A stretch of 64,000 nucleotides of DNA from NCBI GenBank assembly GCA_023453125.1, contig JAEXUB010000184.1:1-64000 (forward strand), read 5' to 3'. The position numbers and the translations under genes were made by a program. This DNA is from Bacteroidota bacterium. GTDB lineage: Bacteria > Bacteroidota > Ignavibacteria > Ignavibacteriales > Melioribacteraceae. A model generated the notes under the pieces. That model made no database searches. It was not told the DNA's origin and saw only the letters and a program-made list of their open reading frames with translations. The first letter of the stretch is position 1. Each line of letters begins with the position of its first letter. Below are positions 1 to 8,287 of the stretch, in pieces.

Positions 1-158
1 TTTCATTTAGCTTTCCTTATTGTTCCGATTTACCCTGACGAATAATAATTAAATCAATTCCTAAAAACAGTGCAAAAAATCACCCCCATTGAATAGGGGA
101 ATTCCTTTCTTAGGGATAAGGCAGGCATTAATTTCAGATTAAAATAATATTAAAGAGG
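1..158. other. Window-edge non-coding stretch
   Basis: No convincing gene is visible here. A short inverted repeat of four C and four G around an eight-base loop lies near 92-107. Read on the minus strand it is followed by an A and six T, so it may terminate the minus-strand membrane-protein gene that ends at 159. The stem is short, so this is only a suggestion. Confidence 0.3.
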
Positions 159-602
159 TTATTTTTTAAATCTGGTGAGGTAGATGGAATCCATTATTTT
201 CTTATTTCTTCTCTTTTCTTTCAGTTCCCTTGAAGCATTTTCTTCCTGAACCCAGTCTCTGGCGCTCATCTTCAGCAGGAAACAGTAGAAGTAGAATCCT
301 ACCAGAACCAGGCTAAGTGTTACCAGTGAGATAATTGGAATAGGGAAGAGGAGTATAGCTGCGGCAGGGGGAAGAATGATTGAAATGAGGAAGAAGATAA
401 TCCACCCTGTTTTCTTTTCTTTAATAAGCACATATAGGAGATATGGGGTGAAAACGGCGGCGGCTATGGCGCTAAGAAACAGAAAAATGATTGTCATATA
501 ACTAAGAATAAAGATAACCCCTGAAGATAGCTCGTAATTAAGGATATAATCGAGTCTTTTCAGCTCAGAGTCCCTAAGGTTCAATTCAAATTCATTTTCC
601 AT
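159..602 (-). CDS. Hypothetical membrane protein, 147 aa
   Basis: I do not recognise a family. The protein has a charged N-terminal segment of about 25 residues, then three hydrophobic stretches (roughly residues 28-60, 66-86 and 88-112) that look like membrane helices. A highly basic C-terminal tail (RELKEKRRNKK) would be cytoplasmic by the positive-inside rule. It is transcribed alone, downstream of the M28 peptidase gene and separated from it by a strong terminator. No functional motif is visible. Confidence 0.55.
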   Translation of the reverse strand: MENEFELNLRDSELKRLDYILNYELSSGVIFILSYMTIIFLFLSAIAAAVFTPYLLYVLIKEKKTGWIIFFLISIILPPAAAILLFPIPIISLVTLSLVLVGFYFYCFLLKMSARDWVQEENASRELKEKRRNKKIMDSIYLTRFKK

Positions 603-671
603 TTAAATATTATCCCGGCATTTCGGTAACAAACCTAATAAAGATTTGCGGGATTTACAATGAGGCAGGTA

Positions 672-701
672 TAAAAAAAGCGGAGCTTAAAGCTCCGCTT
701 T
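672..701 (-). terminator. Rho-independent terminator of the fur-feo-peptidase operon
   Basis: The perfect inverted repeat AAAGCGGAGCTT / AAGCTCCGCTTT (677-688 and 690-701) is followed on the minus strand by a T-rich run. It lies directly after the stop codon of the M28 peptidase gene. Confidence 0.85.
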
Positions 702-710
702 ATAATTAAA

Positions 711-2507
711 CTATTTGGCTTCGAGTTTCATCTTAACGGTAACTTCTTTCCCGTCCCTCAGTACCACCACATCAACTTCGTCTCCGGGATTATATTCATT
801 CATTGCGTACATATAATCGTATATATCTTTTACTTCTTTCGGCCCGAACTTAATCATTATATCGCCTGCTTTTAATCCGGCTTTCTGGGCAGGACTATTA
901 TCGCTGACACCCGAAAGTTTGAATCCCTTGCCCTGATAGCCGAATTCGGGAACAGTGCCTACGTATACTTTAGAGCCTCCGCTTGGCCTTTTCTGTACCG
1001 GTGCTTTTACCTGTACAAATTGAAGTTTATTGGCAATTGAATCTATGGATGTTGATACATCATAAACGTATTTAAGTACTTTCTCTTGCCCTTCGGTATT
1101 GATTTTTTCCAGTTTGTCCGAAGGTTTATGGTAATCCTGATGCATTGCGGTAAAGAAGAAGAGAACCGGGACCTGTTTGTTTGTGAAGGCCTGATGGTCG
1201 CTGCCACCCATTCCGTCATCGGTAAGGCTGAGCTTGAAATTATAGGAATTGCGGTTGTTCAGGATTTTCTTGAATTCCTGGGCAGTACCGGCACCGATGA
1301 TATTAAGTACATTATCCTCATTCATTCTTCCAATCATATCCATATTGAGCATTGCAGTAATATTCTCAATTTTGACAGGCGGGTTATTTACAAAATAGGT
1401 TGAACCGAGAATGCCGAGCTCTTCTCCGGAGAAAGCTGCAAATATAAGGCTTCTCTTATTAGATTTGGATACGGCAAATTTTTCCGAAATTTCGAGTAAT
1501 CCTGTTGTGCCCGATGCATTGTCATCGGCACCGTTATGAATCAGTTTATCTGTTCCTCTGTATAAAGAGCCTGCCTGCCCCCACCCCAGATGATCGTAGT
1601 GGGCACCGAATACGATAAATTCATTCTTAAGAACAGGATCGGAGCCTTCGAGAATTCCTGCTACGTTATGAGCTGTGCCGTTAACTTCCTTTACTCCGGT
1701 TGATATTTCGGCAGAGGCATTCTTAAAAACGAAAGATGCCGGTTTCTTTTCGCCGGTTATCTTATTCTGGTGTGCAGCAAAATCGAGTCCTTCGTTTTTG
1801 AATAATTCCTGTATAAACTCCCTTTTTACCTGAACAGCGGCAAAGTCTTTCAATAAGGGGCTCTGTGTATATACAAATTCAATAAGCTTATCCTGGTCGC
1901 TGCCTGCAATTATTTCGTTAACCATTATAAGAGCAGCTGCCCCTTTCTCTTTAGCCACCGACGCTTTCTGGCGGAAAGAAGCAAACATTTCAAATTGTGA
2001 ACCGTTTTTGCCATATTCCGGATGATGATTGAGGACAACTGCTATTTTACCTTTAACATCAATTCCGGCATAATCGTCATAGTTTAATTTTGGTGCCGAT
2101 ATTCCAAAACCTGCAAATACAAGTCCTCCTTTAACTTTGGCACTGCCTGAAAAGGGAGCCGTCATAAAATCGCTTTTCAAAGATAAGTTCTTTGATTTTT
2201 CCCCCGCGGCAAGCTTTACTGTATTGTTTTTTGTCAGTTCAACCTTTTCGATGAACTTAAATTTCTGAATATAACTTTTTCCGAATGCAGGCTTTAATCC
2301 ATATGATTTGAACTGTTTTTCAATATACTGGTATGCAAGTTTTTCCCCTTTGCTTCCGGTGTATCTTCCTTCAAGTTTATCCGAAGCAAGATATTTTATA
2401 TGGTCGAAAATATCCTTGGATGCAATTTCAGGATTCTTATAGTTTTTCTGCGACAAGAGAGAAATAGGGAGAATTAAGAGAAATAAAAGTACTAAATACT
2501 TTCTCAT
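711..2507 (-). CDS. Secreted M28-family metallopeptidase with PA and PDZ domains
   Basis: Predicted exported zinc aminopeptidase of 598 aa. A signal peptide covers residues 1-19 (ending LLSQ). A PA-like insertion lies at about 125-260, the M28 catalytic domain at about 280-490 and a PDZ domain at about 510-595. The two-zinc ligand pattern is visible: GAHYDH, NGADDNASG, the catalytic SGEELG, the Asp of MDMIGR, and the His of QDYHKPSD. The C-terminal PDZ (GVSDNSPAQKAGLKAGDIM) probably guides substrates or partners. A GAGG Shine-Dalgarno precedes the ATG. The gene is last in the minus-strand run, 10 bases after the hydrolase gene, so co-transcription with feoAB is likely, but a role in iron physiology cannot be claimed. 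Confidence 0.9.
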   Translation of the reverse strand: MRKYLVLLFLLILPISLLSQKNYKNPEIASKDIFDHIKYLASDKLEGRYTGSKGEKLAYQYIEKQFKSYGLKPAFGKSYIQKFKFIEKVELTKNNTVKLAAGEKSKNLSLKSDFMTAPFSGSAKVKGGLVFAGFGISAPKLNYDDYAGIDVKGKIAVVLNHHPEYGKNGSQFEMFASFRQKASVAKEKGAAALIMVNEIIAGSDQDKLIEFVYTQSPLLKDFAAVQVKREFIQELFKNEGLDFAAHQNKITGEKKPASFVFKNASAEISTGVKEVNGTAHNVAGILEGSDPVLKNEFIVFGAHYDHLGWGQAGSLYRGTDKLIHNGADDNASGTTGLLEISEKFAVSKSNKRSLIFAAFSGEELGILGSTYFVNNPPVKIENITAMLNMDMIGRMNEDNVLNIIGAGTAQEFKKILNNRNSYNFKLSLTDDGMGGSDHQAFTNKQVPVLFFFTAMHQDYHKPSDKLEKINTEGQEKVLKYVYDVSTSIDSIANKLQFVQVKAPVQKRPSGGSKVYVGTVPEFGYQGKGFKLSGVSDNSPAQKAGLKAGDIMIKFGPKEVKDIYDYMYAMNEYNPGDEVDVVVLRDGKEVTVKMKLEAK

Positions 2508-2517
2508 ACTGACCTCA

Positions 2518-3246
2518 TTATTTTGGTATATGAACTAAGAAATATTTTTTTGCAAGTTTGCCGATTTCAATGGCTTCATCAATAGTTAGATGCATTTCTG
2601 TCGATTCGGTTCCTTCTGCTCCGGCCTCAATAACGGCAATGTCGCTTCCCTTTACATGCTTTACAAGAGAATCGCAATATGCGGTATCACCGCCGTAGCA
2701 TACTGATATTCCGCCGCCGCTGAATTTAAAACCTAATGAAGGAACAGGAGAGGCAGAATTCCCTTCCCCTTCTTCCTTATGATTTACCTTAAAAGGCTTT
2801 ACTTTGACTGAATTGCGCGTAAAGCTCTTTTCGTCCGAAATCTCTATCATATTAATTTTATAGAGCAATTCTTTTTTATAAACTTCAAGGAATGCCTTAT
2901 GAATCGATTTTATTTCGTTGCATCCTTTAGGGTAATAAATATTTAAGTCGCCCCGACGTTTCATCACAGATAAATAAGTAAGCAGGGACCATATTCCGCC
3001 TATATGGTCGTGATGTCCGTGGGAAATAAAGATGTCCGAAATACCCAGAATTCCTTTTGGGCCTATTTCAGCATTCAGGTCTCTTAAAATTCCGTCCCCC
3101 GGGTCAATTACGAAGGATGATTTTTTTGTATTAAGAAGAATACCTGTTGCAATGGCAGGAATTGAGCAGAATATTTTGAGGAAGAAATCATTTTTCTTCC
3201 AGACAAGGGGGTATTCCTGTATATATTTTTTTTTCATCGGTCTCAT
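2518..3246 (-). CDS. Metallo-beta-lactamase-fold hydrolase (RNase Z-like)
   Basis: A 242-aa cytoplasmic MBL-fold hydrolase. The metal-binding motif HGHHDHIGG is near residue 95. Further ligands are likely in CYGGDTAYCD and in the C-terminal HIPK. The layout resembles ribonuclease Z and other MBL-fold phosphodiesterases, but the substrate cannot be assigned. Two in-frame ATGs exist. The first (3246) is only about one base after the AGGA Shine-Dalgarno, while the second (3237, MKKKYIQ) is about ten bases after it and may be the real start. The gene follows feoB by three bases. Confidence 0.8.
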   Translation of the reverse strand: MRPMKKKYIQEYPLVWKKNDFFLKIFCSIPAIATGILLNTKKSSFVIDPGDGILRDLNAEIGPKGILGISDIFISHGHHDHIGGIWSLLTYLSVMKRRGDLNIYYPKGCNEIKSIHKAFLEVYKKELLYKINMIEISDEKSFTRNSVKVKPFKVNHKEEGEGNSASPVPSLGFKFSGGGISVCYGGDTAYCDSLVKHVKGSDIAVIEAGAEGTESTEMHLTIDEAIEIGKLAKKYFLVHIPK

Positions 3247-3249
3247 TTC

Positions 3250-5259
3250 CTAAATAATAATCTGGGCTACAATGCCCCCTACAAAGAATGCGGTTATCCA
3301 GGTTGCAGCCCAGATAGTCATTCCTTCTTTCCATCCCCGTTCTTTAAGCATAACCACAAAAGATGCAATACAGGGGACAAACAGTGTAATGGTAATTATA
3401 GCCACAGTAATCTGCATACTTGTAAGATGAAGGTCGAACAGCCCGGCTGCGCCGAAATCGCGTCTTACCATTCCCATAACAAATGCAGTGGCTGCCTCCC
3501 TTGGAAGTTTTAACCAGGCAGTAGTTAAAGGCTCAAGAAGCCTTACCCATATTTCCAGCAGTCCGGTAATCTGCATAATACCTATTCCTAAAGCTCCTAC
3601 AAAGAACCAGAAACCGGCTTCTTTCATAAATCCGGCTGCCCTGAAATATGTTTTCTTAAATACATTGCTCATTCTGGGGAGGCGCATTGCCGGAAGATCG
3701 AGTAAAAGGGGAGTGCTCTCGCCGGGAAGGAATTTACTTAAAAGGGTAGATAATATAATAAGTATTGTCCCTATTACCGTGGCGAAAATTAATAATGGAA
3801 CAAATCCGGCTCCGCTTAAGAGAACTGTAATTACTGCCAGCTGTGCCGAACAGGGAATAACAAACTGTAGAATCGCGGTTACAATTGTTCTTTCTTTCTC
3901 GGTACCGAGCAGGCGTGTGGTTATATTTGCCATCGTAATGCATCCGAAGCCGAGAATTATGGGAATAACCGCTTTGCCGTTAAGTCCAATTTTATTAAAT
4001 GTACGGTCAAGCATAGTTGCCAGACGCGGCAGGTATCCGCTGTCTTCAAGAATTGCCATAAGAAAATAAAATGCCACTACCAGAGGGGTAAGAAGAAAGA
4101 GTAGATAGGTGATAGTCATCGTAATCACCCCGAATTCGCCGAAAAACAATTTCAGGAACTGATTCTTAAAATGGAAATCGGTATCGGCATTCGGTAAAGA
4201 AGATATTCTTTCAAATTCCGCTTTTGCTTCGGTATCGGCGTTCAATCCGTTCTCGAAGACAAAGGTTTTCTTCTCTATAATATTATCATTACCGTCAATC
4301 AGGGCAACATCTATATCCGTAGAGGCATTTTCCGCAATAAGGCTCTTAATGTTATATTCAAAAATTTTCTTGCCGATTTTATTCTCGGTATAATTAACGA
4401 ACCGCTGCGATACAAGGTCTCCGATTAAAATGTACATTATTCCCAGAACAAGAATCATCATTGGGAAAGCGGTAAAAGGATTGAGGGCAAGTTTACCGAT
4501 ATAATTGAAAAACTCTCCTTTTTTGGAATCCTCCCACTCAACCTGGTCTACAATTTCATTTACCCGTAATCTTCTGCTTATGTAAACTTTTTCCCTGTTT
4601 TCGGCTATGTTTTCAACGTTGCCGAATTTATCCACGGCCTCGAAATCCCCTTCAAGAAGAAGCAGGGCAGTACTCTGGTCTTTGGTAATATCGAGAAAAT
4701 TGTTTATCGAATTCTGGAGTTCGGACGACTTATGGCCTTCTCTGGCTTTACTAATTGCATCGTCAAGGTTCTCAAAACCTTTTTTATCCACGGCGGTAGT
4801 TTCAAATACTTCAACTCCCAGCAGGGCCGAGAGTTTTTTTACATCTATTTTAATCTTTCTTTTTTGCAGTTCATCGCAGAAGTTAAGTACAACAGATACT
4901 TTTTTTCCCATATCGATAAGCTGCAAAGTGAGGAAAAGGTCCCTTTCGAGGTGAAGAGAATTAACAATATTAATTACTCTGTCAGATTCAAGAATAATAT
5001 CCCTTGATACCTTTTCCTCTTCATTAAAAGAAGAAACTCCGTAGACGCCGGGGGAGTCATAAATTTCAAATCCCTTATAGTCGCACTTTGAAATTGAAAC
5101 TGTAGTGCCGGGGAAATTTGAAACATCCACATAGACGCCGCTGAAATGATTAAAGAAACAGGATTTGCCCACATTAGGATTACCGACGAGAGCAATTTTA
5201 ATTTTCTTAGTATCCTGTCCGGATTTATTTTCGGTATTATTATTTGTCTTGTTTTTCAT
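3250..5259 (-). CDS. feoB: Ferrous iron transporter FeoB (variant gate subclass)
   Basis: A 669-aa inner-membrane Fe(II) transporter. The N-terminal G domain shows G1 GNPNVGKS, the switch motif FPGTT, G3 DSPG and a G4-like NFCDE. A helical spacer follows, then a membrane region with two gate repeats. The usual gate motif GxxCxxP reads GFGCITMANITTR, so the proline is missing, and the second gate reads PCSAQLAVI. This pattern is shared by a known FeoB-like subclass, so iron is likely but not certain as the substrate. A hydrophilic segment of about 90 residues sits between the first helix and the gate domain. The gene overlaps feoA by 20 bases. Confidence 0.88.
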   Translation of the reverse strand: MKNKTNNNTENKSGQDTKKIKIALVGNPNVGKSCFFNHFSGVYVDVSNFPGTTVSISKCDYKGFEIYDSPGVYGVSSFNEEEKVSRDIILESDRVINIVNSLHLERDLFLTLQLIDMGKKVSVVLNFCDELQKRKIKIDVKKLSALLGVEVFETTAVDKKGFENLDDAISKAREGHKSSELQNSINNFLDITKDQSTALLLLEGDFEAVDKFGNVENIAENREKVYISRRLRVNEIVDQVEWEDSKKGEFFNYIGKLALNPFTAFPMMILVLGIMYILIGDLVSQRFVNYTENKIGKKIFEYNIKSLIAENASTDIDVALIDGNDNIIEKKTFVFENGLNADTEAKAEFERISSLPNADTDFHFKNQFLKLFFGEFGVITMTITYLLFLLTPLVVAFYFLMAILEDSGYLPRLATMLDRTFNKIGLNGKAVIPIILGFGCITMANITTRLLGTEKERTIVTAILQFVIPCSAQLAVITVLLSGAGFVPLLIFATVIGTILIILSTLLSKFLPGESTPLLLDLPAMRLPRMSNVFKKTYFRAAGFMKEAGFWFFVGALGIGIMQITGLLEIWVRLLEPLTTAWLKLPREAATAFVMGMVRRDFGAAGLFDLHLTSMQITVAIITITLFVPCIASFVVMLKERGWKEGMTIWAATWITAFFVGGIVAQIII

Positions 5260-5488
5260 TTTTCACAAAAGAAACTTTAATTTTTTTTGCCAGATCGAAG
5301 CCTATGGCAATTTCCTGCCGGCTTTTCTGGAGAATAATTGTACCCCCCGGAAGCCTTTGAAGGCATTTCAAAATGTCTCCTTCCGAAATACCCATTCTAA
5401 TCAGCTGGGATTTAAAATTCCCTTCGGGCAGTTTTACAATCTTAATCTGATTTCCTTTCTTCGATTTGTCTAAAGTATCATTTCCCAT
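5240..5488 (-). CDS. feoA: Ferrous iron transport protein FeoA
   Basis: An 82-aa SH3-like protein of the FeoA family. Recognisable core: FKSQLIRMGISEGDILKCLQ, then PGGTIILQ and EIAIGFDLAKKIKV. It is thought to act at the cytoplasmic face as a partner of FeoB. It overlaps the feoB start by 20 bases and the fur-family gene end by 11 bases, so the three genes are translationally coupled. Regulation by the upstream Fur-family protein is the natural inference. Confidence 0.88.
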   Translation of the reverse strand: MGNDTLDKSKKGNQIKIVKLPEGNFKSQLIRMGISEGDILKCLQRLPGGTIILQKSRQEIAIGFDLAKKIKVSFVKNEKQDK

Positions 5489-5936
5489 TTTTCAAGTTCT
5501 TGCACCTGGCGCTTTTATTACATTTACCGAATACGTTAAAAGAATATCCTGTGGGCTGGAATCCCAGTTCGGAGGTTATTTCATCTACAAGCTTTTTTAC
5601 CTTTGGCGAGGAAAATTCCATTATTGTTCCGCAGTCGGTGCATATTAAATGGTCATGCGTCGACCTTTCGAAATTCGATTCGTATTTGGTCTTATTCTCG
5701 CCGAAATTCCTTTTAGACAGGAGGGCGCAATTGGTTAGAAGTTCCAGTGTGTTATAAACTGTAGCCCTTGATATAGCGGAATTTTTCTTTTTCATCTCGA
5801 TGAATAATTCATCGGCTCCGAAATGCCCGTCATATTCAATAACGGCATCTAATATTTCGAATCTTTCCGGGGTAATTCTGAATCCCCCCTCTTTTAGAAA
5901 GGTCCGAAATGACTCATGTGCTTTATCCGAATTCAG
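5478..5936 (-). CDS. Fur-family metalloregulator with probable CTG start
   Basis: The complete Fur fold is readable from the codon CTG at 5936 (152 aa): winged helix with GFRITPERFEILDAV and SRATVYNTLELL, then a dimerisation domain with HDHLICTDCG. The zinc cysteines are CTDC and the C-terminal CX5C (CNKSARC). The glutamate ten residues before the last His of HDH aligns with the Fur-type ligand rather than the Asp of PerR, which favours iron sensing. No ATG, GTG or TTG occurs in frame until MKKKNS at 5795, which would delete half of the DNA-binding domain. The upstream frame is closed by TGA. An AGG lies seven bases before the CTG. A non-standard start or a sequence error must be invoked. Confidence 0.8.
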   Translation of the reverse strand: MNSDKAHESFRTFLKEGGFRITPERFEILDAVIEYDGHFGADELFIEMKKKNSAISRATVYNTLELLTNCALLSKRNFGENKTKYESNFERSTHDHLICTDCGTIMEFSSPKVKKLVDEITSELGFQPTGYSFNVFGKCNKSARCKNLKNGK

Positions 5937-5947
5937 TTTTCAGCCTA

Positions 5948-5970
5948 TTATTTAGATTTAGTCTATATAA
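5948..5970. promoter_or_regulatory. Candidate Fur/Per-type operator
   Basis: The inverted repeat TTATTTAGA-TTTAG-TCTATATAA has 9+9 bases with one mismatch. It ends 12 bases upstream of the proposed fur start in the divergent region with dodecin. Its AT-rich palindromic form and position fit autoregulation of the fur-feo operon. It is not a perfect match to the textbook Fur or PerR box. Confidence 0.45.
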
Positions 5971-6088
5971 GTATATGCAGATTTCGGCCGATTTACAAAT
6001 ATTTTTTATTTAATAAGAAACTTTTATCCCTCTTTTTGTGGTTTATTAAGTAAATAAATGTTAAATACAATTAAGAAGAGGAGAATAT

Positions 6089-6289
6089 ATGTCAAACACA
6101 TTCGAAATAATTGAAAGAGTTGGAATTTCTTACGAATCGATGGCCGATGCGGTTAAAAAGGTTGTTGAAGAGGCAAATGCCGAAAAGAAAGTTGCCTGGT
6201 TCGAGGTTTCTGAACAGAGAGGAAGAGTTACTGAACAGGGGAAAGTCGAATTCCAGATAAAAGTAAAAATTGGCAGAAAACTAAACTAA
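6089..6289 (+). CDS. Dodecin family flavin-binding protein
   Basis: A 66-aa protein matching dodecin in length and sequence: a beta strand, the helix SMADAVKKVVEEANA, then WFEVSEQRGRV and a final strand. Dodecins form dodecameric shells that store flavins in the cytoplasm, with the Trp stacking on the isoalloxazine ring. A GAGGAG Shine-Dalgarno precedes the ATG. It starts a run of redox-stress genes, 12 bases before a peroxiredoxin, so a role in flavin buffering under oxidative stress is plausible. Confidence 0.88.
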   Translation: MSNTFEIIERVGISYESMADAVKKVVEEANAEKKVAWFEVSEQRGRVTEQGKVEFQIKVKIGRKLN

Positions 6290-6301
6290 AAAGGAGATAA
6301 T

Positions 6302-6781
6302 ATGTCGTTAAAAGTAGGCGATGCAGCACCCGATTTTACACTTAAAAATCATTTATTGGAAGATGTTAAATTAAGCAGCTTTAACGGGAACAAGAATGTT
6401 GTTATTCTTTTCTTCCCATTGGTTGGAACAGCAGTTTGCGAAAAAGAACTCTGTTCAACCCGCGACGGTATGAAAGATTATGAACAGCTCGATGCCCAGG
6501 TTTTAGCCATTAGCGTTGACAGTCCCTTTGCTCAGAAATTATGGGCCGATAAGCATAAATTCAATTTTATGCTCTTGAGCGATTTTAATAAGGAAGTATC
6601 AAAGGCCTACGATTCTTTCTTTGATGTATTTGTGCCGGGCAAATTCGACTACAACGGCGTAGCAAAGCGCAGCGCGTTTGTTGTTGACAAAAAAGGGGTT
6701 ATTCAGTATGCAGAAGTTCTTGATAATCCCGGACTTGAACCTGATTACAGCGCAATTCAGGCTTGTCTGGCTAAATTATAA
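6302..6781 (+). CDS. Peroxiredoxin (AhpC/TSA superfamily)
   Basis: A 159-aa thiol peroxidase. The active site PLVGTAVC carries the PxxxTxxC pattern with the peroxidatic Cys, followed five residues later by another Cys (KELC). A third Cys is near the C-terminus (QACLAKL). The sequence resembles AhpE/PrxQ-like one- or two-Cys enzymes. It reduces peroxides in the cytoplasm using a thiol partner, possibly bacillithiol or thioredoxin. It is co-transcribed with dodecin and ends in a clear terminator. Confidence 0.9.
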   Translation: MSLKVGDAAPDFTLKNHLLEDVKLSSFNGNKNVVILFFPLVGTAVCEKELCSTRDGMKDYEQLDAQVLAISVDSPFAQKLWADKHKFNFMLLSDFNKEVSKAYDSFFDVFVPGKFDYNGVAKRSAFVVDKKGVIQYAEVLDNPGLEPDYSAIQACLAKL

Positions 6782-6796
6782 TTGAATATTTAAAGT

Positions 6797-6840
6797 AATG
6801 GCTGTCTTGAATTATTTAGATTTGGGACAGCCATTTTTTT
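6797..6840 (+). terminator. Rho-independent terminator after the peroxiredoxin gene
   Basis: The inverted repeat ATGGCTGTC / GACAGCCAT is followed by a run of seven or more T. It separates the dodecin-peroxiredoxin unit from the next gene. The next Shine-Dalgarno begins immediately after the T run. Confidence 0.85.
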
Positions 6841-6852
6841 ATGGAGGAAATG

Positions 6853-7311
6853 ATGGAAGGGAAAAAAGCTCCGGCTTTCAACCTCCCCAATGCAGAGGGG
6901 AAAAAAGTTTCATTAAAGGATTTTTTAGGAAAAAAAGTTGTTTTATATTTCTATCCTAAAGATATGACTTCAGGGTGTACAGCGGAAGCTTGCGATTTCA
7001 GGGATTCATTCCCCGATTTCGGTAAGCTTAAAACGGTAATTATCGGCGTTAGCGCAGATAAACCTGAAATGCACAAAAAATTTGTTCTTAAATATGACCT
7101 CCCTTTTGAACTCCTGAGCGACGAGAATAAAGAAGTTCTCGAAAAATACGGGGTCTGGAAGGAAAAAAGCATGTACGGTAAAAAGTATATGGGTATTGAA
7201 AGAACTACTTTTATTATTGATGAAAAGGGGACTATCAGGAAAGTCTTCCCTAAGGTAAAAGTTGCCGGTCATATTGACGAAGTTAAAAAAGCACTTAAAG
7301 AGATTGAATAA
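6853..7311 (+). CDS. bcp: Thioredoxin-dependent peroxiredoxin Bcp/PrxQ
   Basis: A 152-aa PrxQ/BCP peroxidase. The catalytic motif YPKDMTSGCTAEAC carries the peroxidatic Cys, with the resolving Cys five residues on, typical of PrxQ. It reduces hydrogen peroxide and lipid peroxides in the cytoplasm. I place the start at 6853 (MEGKKAP). The ATG at 6841 abuts the previous T run and has no Shine-Dalgarno, while GGAGG at 6843-6847 is well spaced for 6853. The stop overlaps the next start by one base (TAATG). Confidence 0.92.
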   Translation: MEGKKAPAFNLPNAEGKKVSLKDFLGKKVVLYFYPKDMTSGCTAEACDFRDSFPDFGKLKTVIIGVSADKPEMHKKFVLKYDLPFELLSDENKEVLEKYGVWKEKSMYGKKYMGIERTTFIIDEKGTIRKVFPKVKVAGHIDEVKKALKEIE

Positions 7312-7718
7312 TGATATACGTTTCGAGGAGAGAGACTTTCAGCGCCTCCCACAGGCTTCATAATCCGCTCCTTTCGGATGATGAAAACCTTAAATGTTTC
7401 GGCAAATGCAATTCGCCTAACGGACACGGACATAATTACATCCTGGAAGTTGTTGTAGCAGGGGAAATCAATCCTATAACAGGTTACCTTATCGATCTGA
7501 AAAAACTGAAGGAAATTATACGCGAGAACATAATTGATAGGGTAGACCATAAAAATCTAAACCTGGATGTGGATTTCCTAAAGGGGGATATTACAACAAC
7601 GGAAAATCTTGCGGTCCGATTCTGGGAGCAGTTAAAGGATAAAATTACTGACGGCAGGCTTTATGCTATAAGAATTGCGGAGACGGAGAATAATTTTTTT
7701 GAGTATAGAGGAGAATAA
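7311..7718 (+). CDS. 6-pyruvoyl-tetrahydropterin synthase (PTPS/QueD family)
   Basis: A 135-aa pterin enzyme. Zinc ligands come from SASHRL and GHGHNY. The likely catalytic Cys is in KCNSPNGHGHNY, with the Asp-His pair in DRVDHKNL and the pterin-anchoring Glu in ETENNFFEY. The spacing CNSPNGHGHN and the C-terminal ETxNN are closer to biopterin-type PTPS than to QueD. It would convert dihydroneopterin triphosphate to 6-pyruvoyl-tetrahydropterin. It lies directly before folE and an SDR gene, which supports tetrahydrobiopterin synthesis. A queuosine role remains possible, but no queC, queE or queF is nearby. Confidence 0.88.
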   Translation: MIYVSRRETFSASHRLHNPLLSDDENLKCFGKCNSPNGHGHNYILEVVVAGEINPITGYLIDLKKLKEIIRENIIDRVDHKNLNLDVDFLKGDITTTENLAVRFWEQLKDKITDGRLYAIRIAETENNFFEYRGE

Positions 7719-7719
7719 G

Positions 7720-8286
7720 TTGAATAACGAGGAAGTTGCAAAAAATATATTGAATCTGTTGGTTGAATTAGGAGAGGATCCGGAACGGCAGGGTCTGAAA
7801 AGGACTCCCGAAAGAGTAGCCAAGGCATATGAATTCCTTACTCAGGGATACCATCAGAATGTAGAAGAGATTCTTAATAAAGCCATCTTTGAGGAAAAAT
7901 ATGACGAGATGGTAATTGTTAAGGATATAGATTTCTATAGTATGTGCGAACACCATCTCCTTCCTTTTTTCGGCAAGGTTCATGTTGCTTATATTCCGAA
8001 TAAAAAAATTGTAGGACTAAGTAAGATACCACGTATTGTTGAGGTATTTTCCAGAAGGCTCCAGGTTCAGGAAAGAATGACTCAGGAAATCTGCGATACA
8101 ATAGAAAAGTATCTTAATCCCCGCGGTGTAGCCGTAGTTTGCGAAGGGTACCATATGTGTATGATGATGAGAGGCGTGCAAAAACAGAATTCCATAACAA
8201 CCACCAGCGCGATGCACGGAATTTTTAAGGAAGATTCAAGAACCAGGACTGAATTTCTCAATCTGATTTCACAAAAGAGAATTTAA
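7720..8286 (+). CDS. folE: GTP cyclohydrolase I
   Basis: A 188-aa enzyme that turns GTP into 7,8-dihydroneopterin triphosphate. The zinc and catalytic residues are visible in YSMCEHHLLPF and in CEGYHMCMMMRG. The conserved GLSKIPRIVEVFSRRLQVQE is intact. The TTG at 7720 is preferred as start: it lies one base after the PTPS stop and six bases after AGAGGAG. A longer frame from 7675 would run back through the PTPS coding end with a basic, unfamilial leader. The product feeds both folate and, here, probably biopterin. Confidence 0.93.
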   Translation: MNNEEVAKNILNLLVELGEDPERQGLKRTPERVAKAYEFLTQGYHQNVEEILNKAIFEEKYDEMVIVKDIDFYSMCEHHLLPFFGKVHVAYIPNKKIVGLSKIPRIVEVFSRRLQVQERMTQEICDTIEKYLNPRGVAVVCEGYHMCMMMRGVQKQNSITTTSAMHGIFKEDSRTRTEFLNLISQKRI

Positions 8287-8287
8287 A

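Noticed and set aside
3488..4069. 193-aa open frame on the plus strand opposite feoB
   Set aside because: It is antisense to a fully conserved gene, has no Shine-Dalgarno, and its composition is that of a shadow frame.
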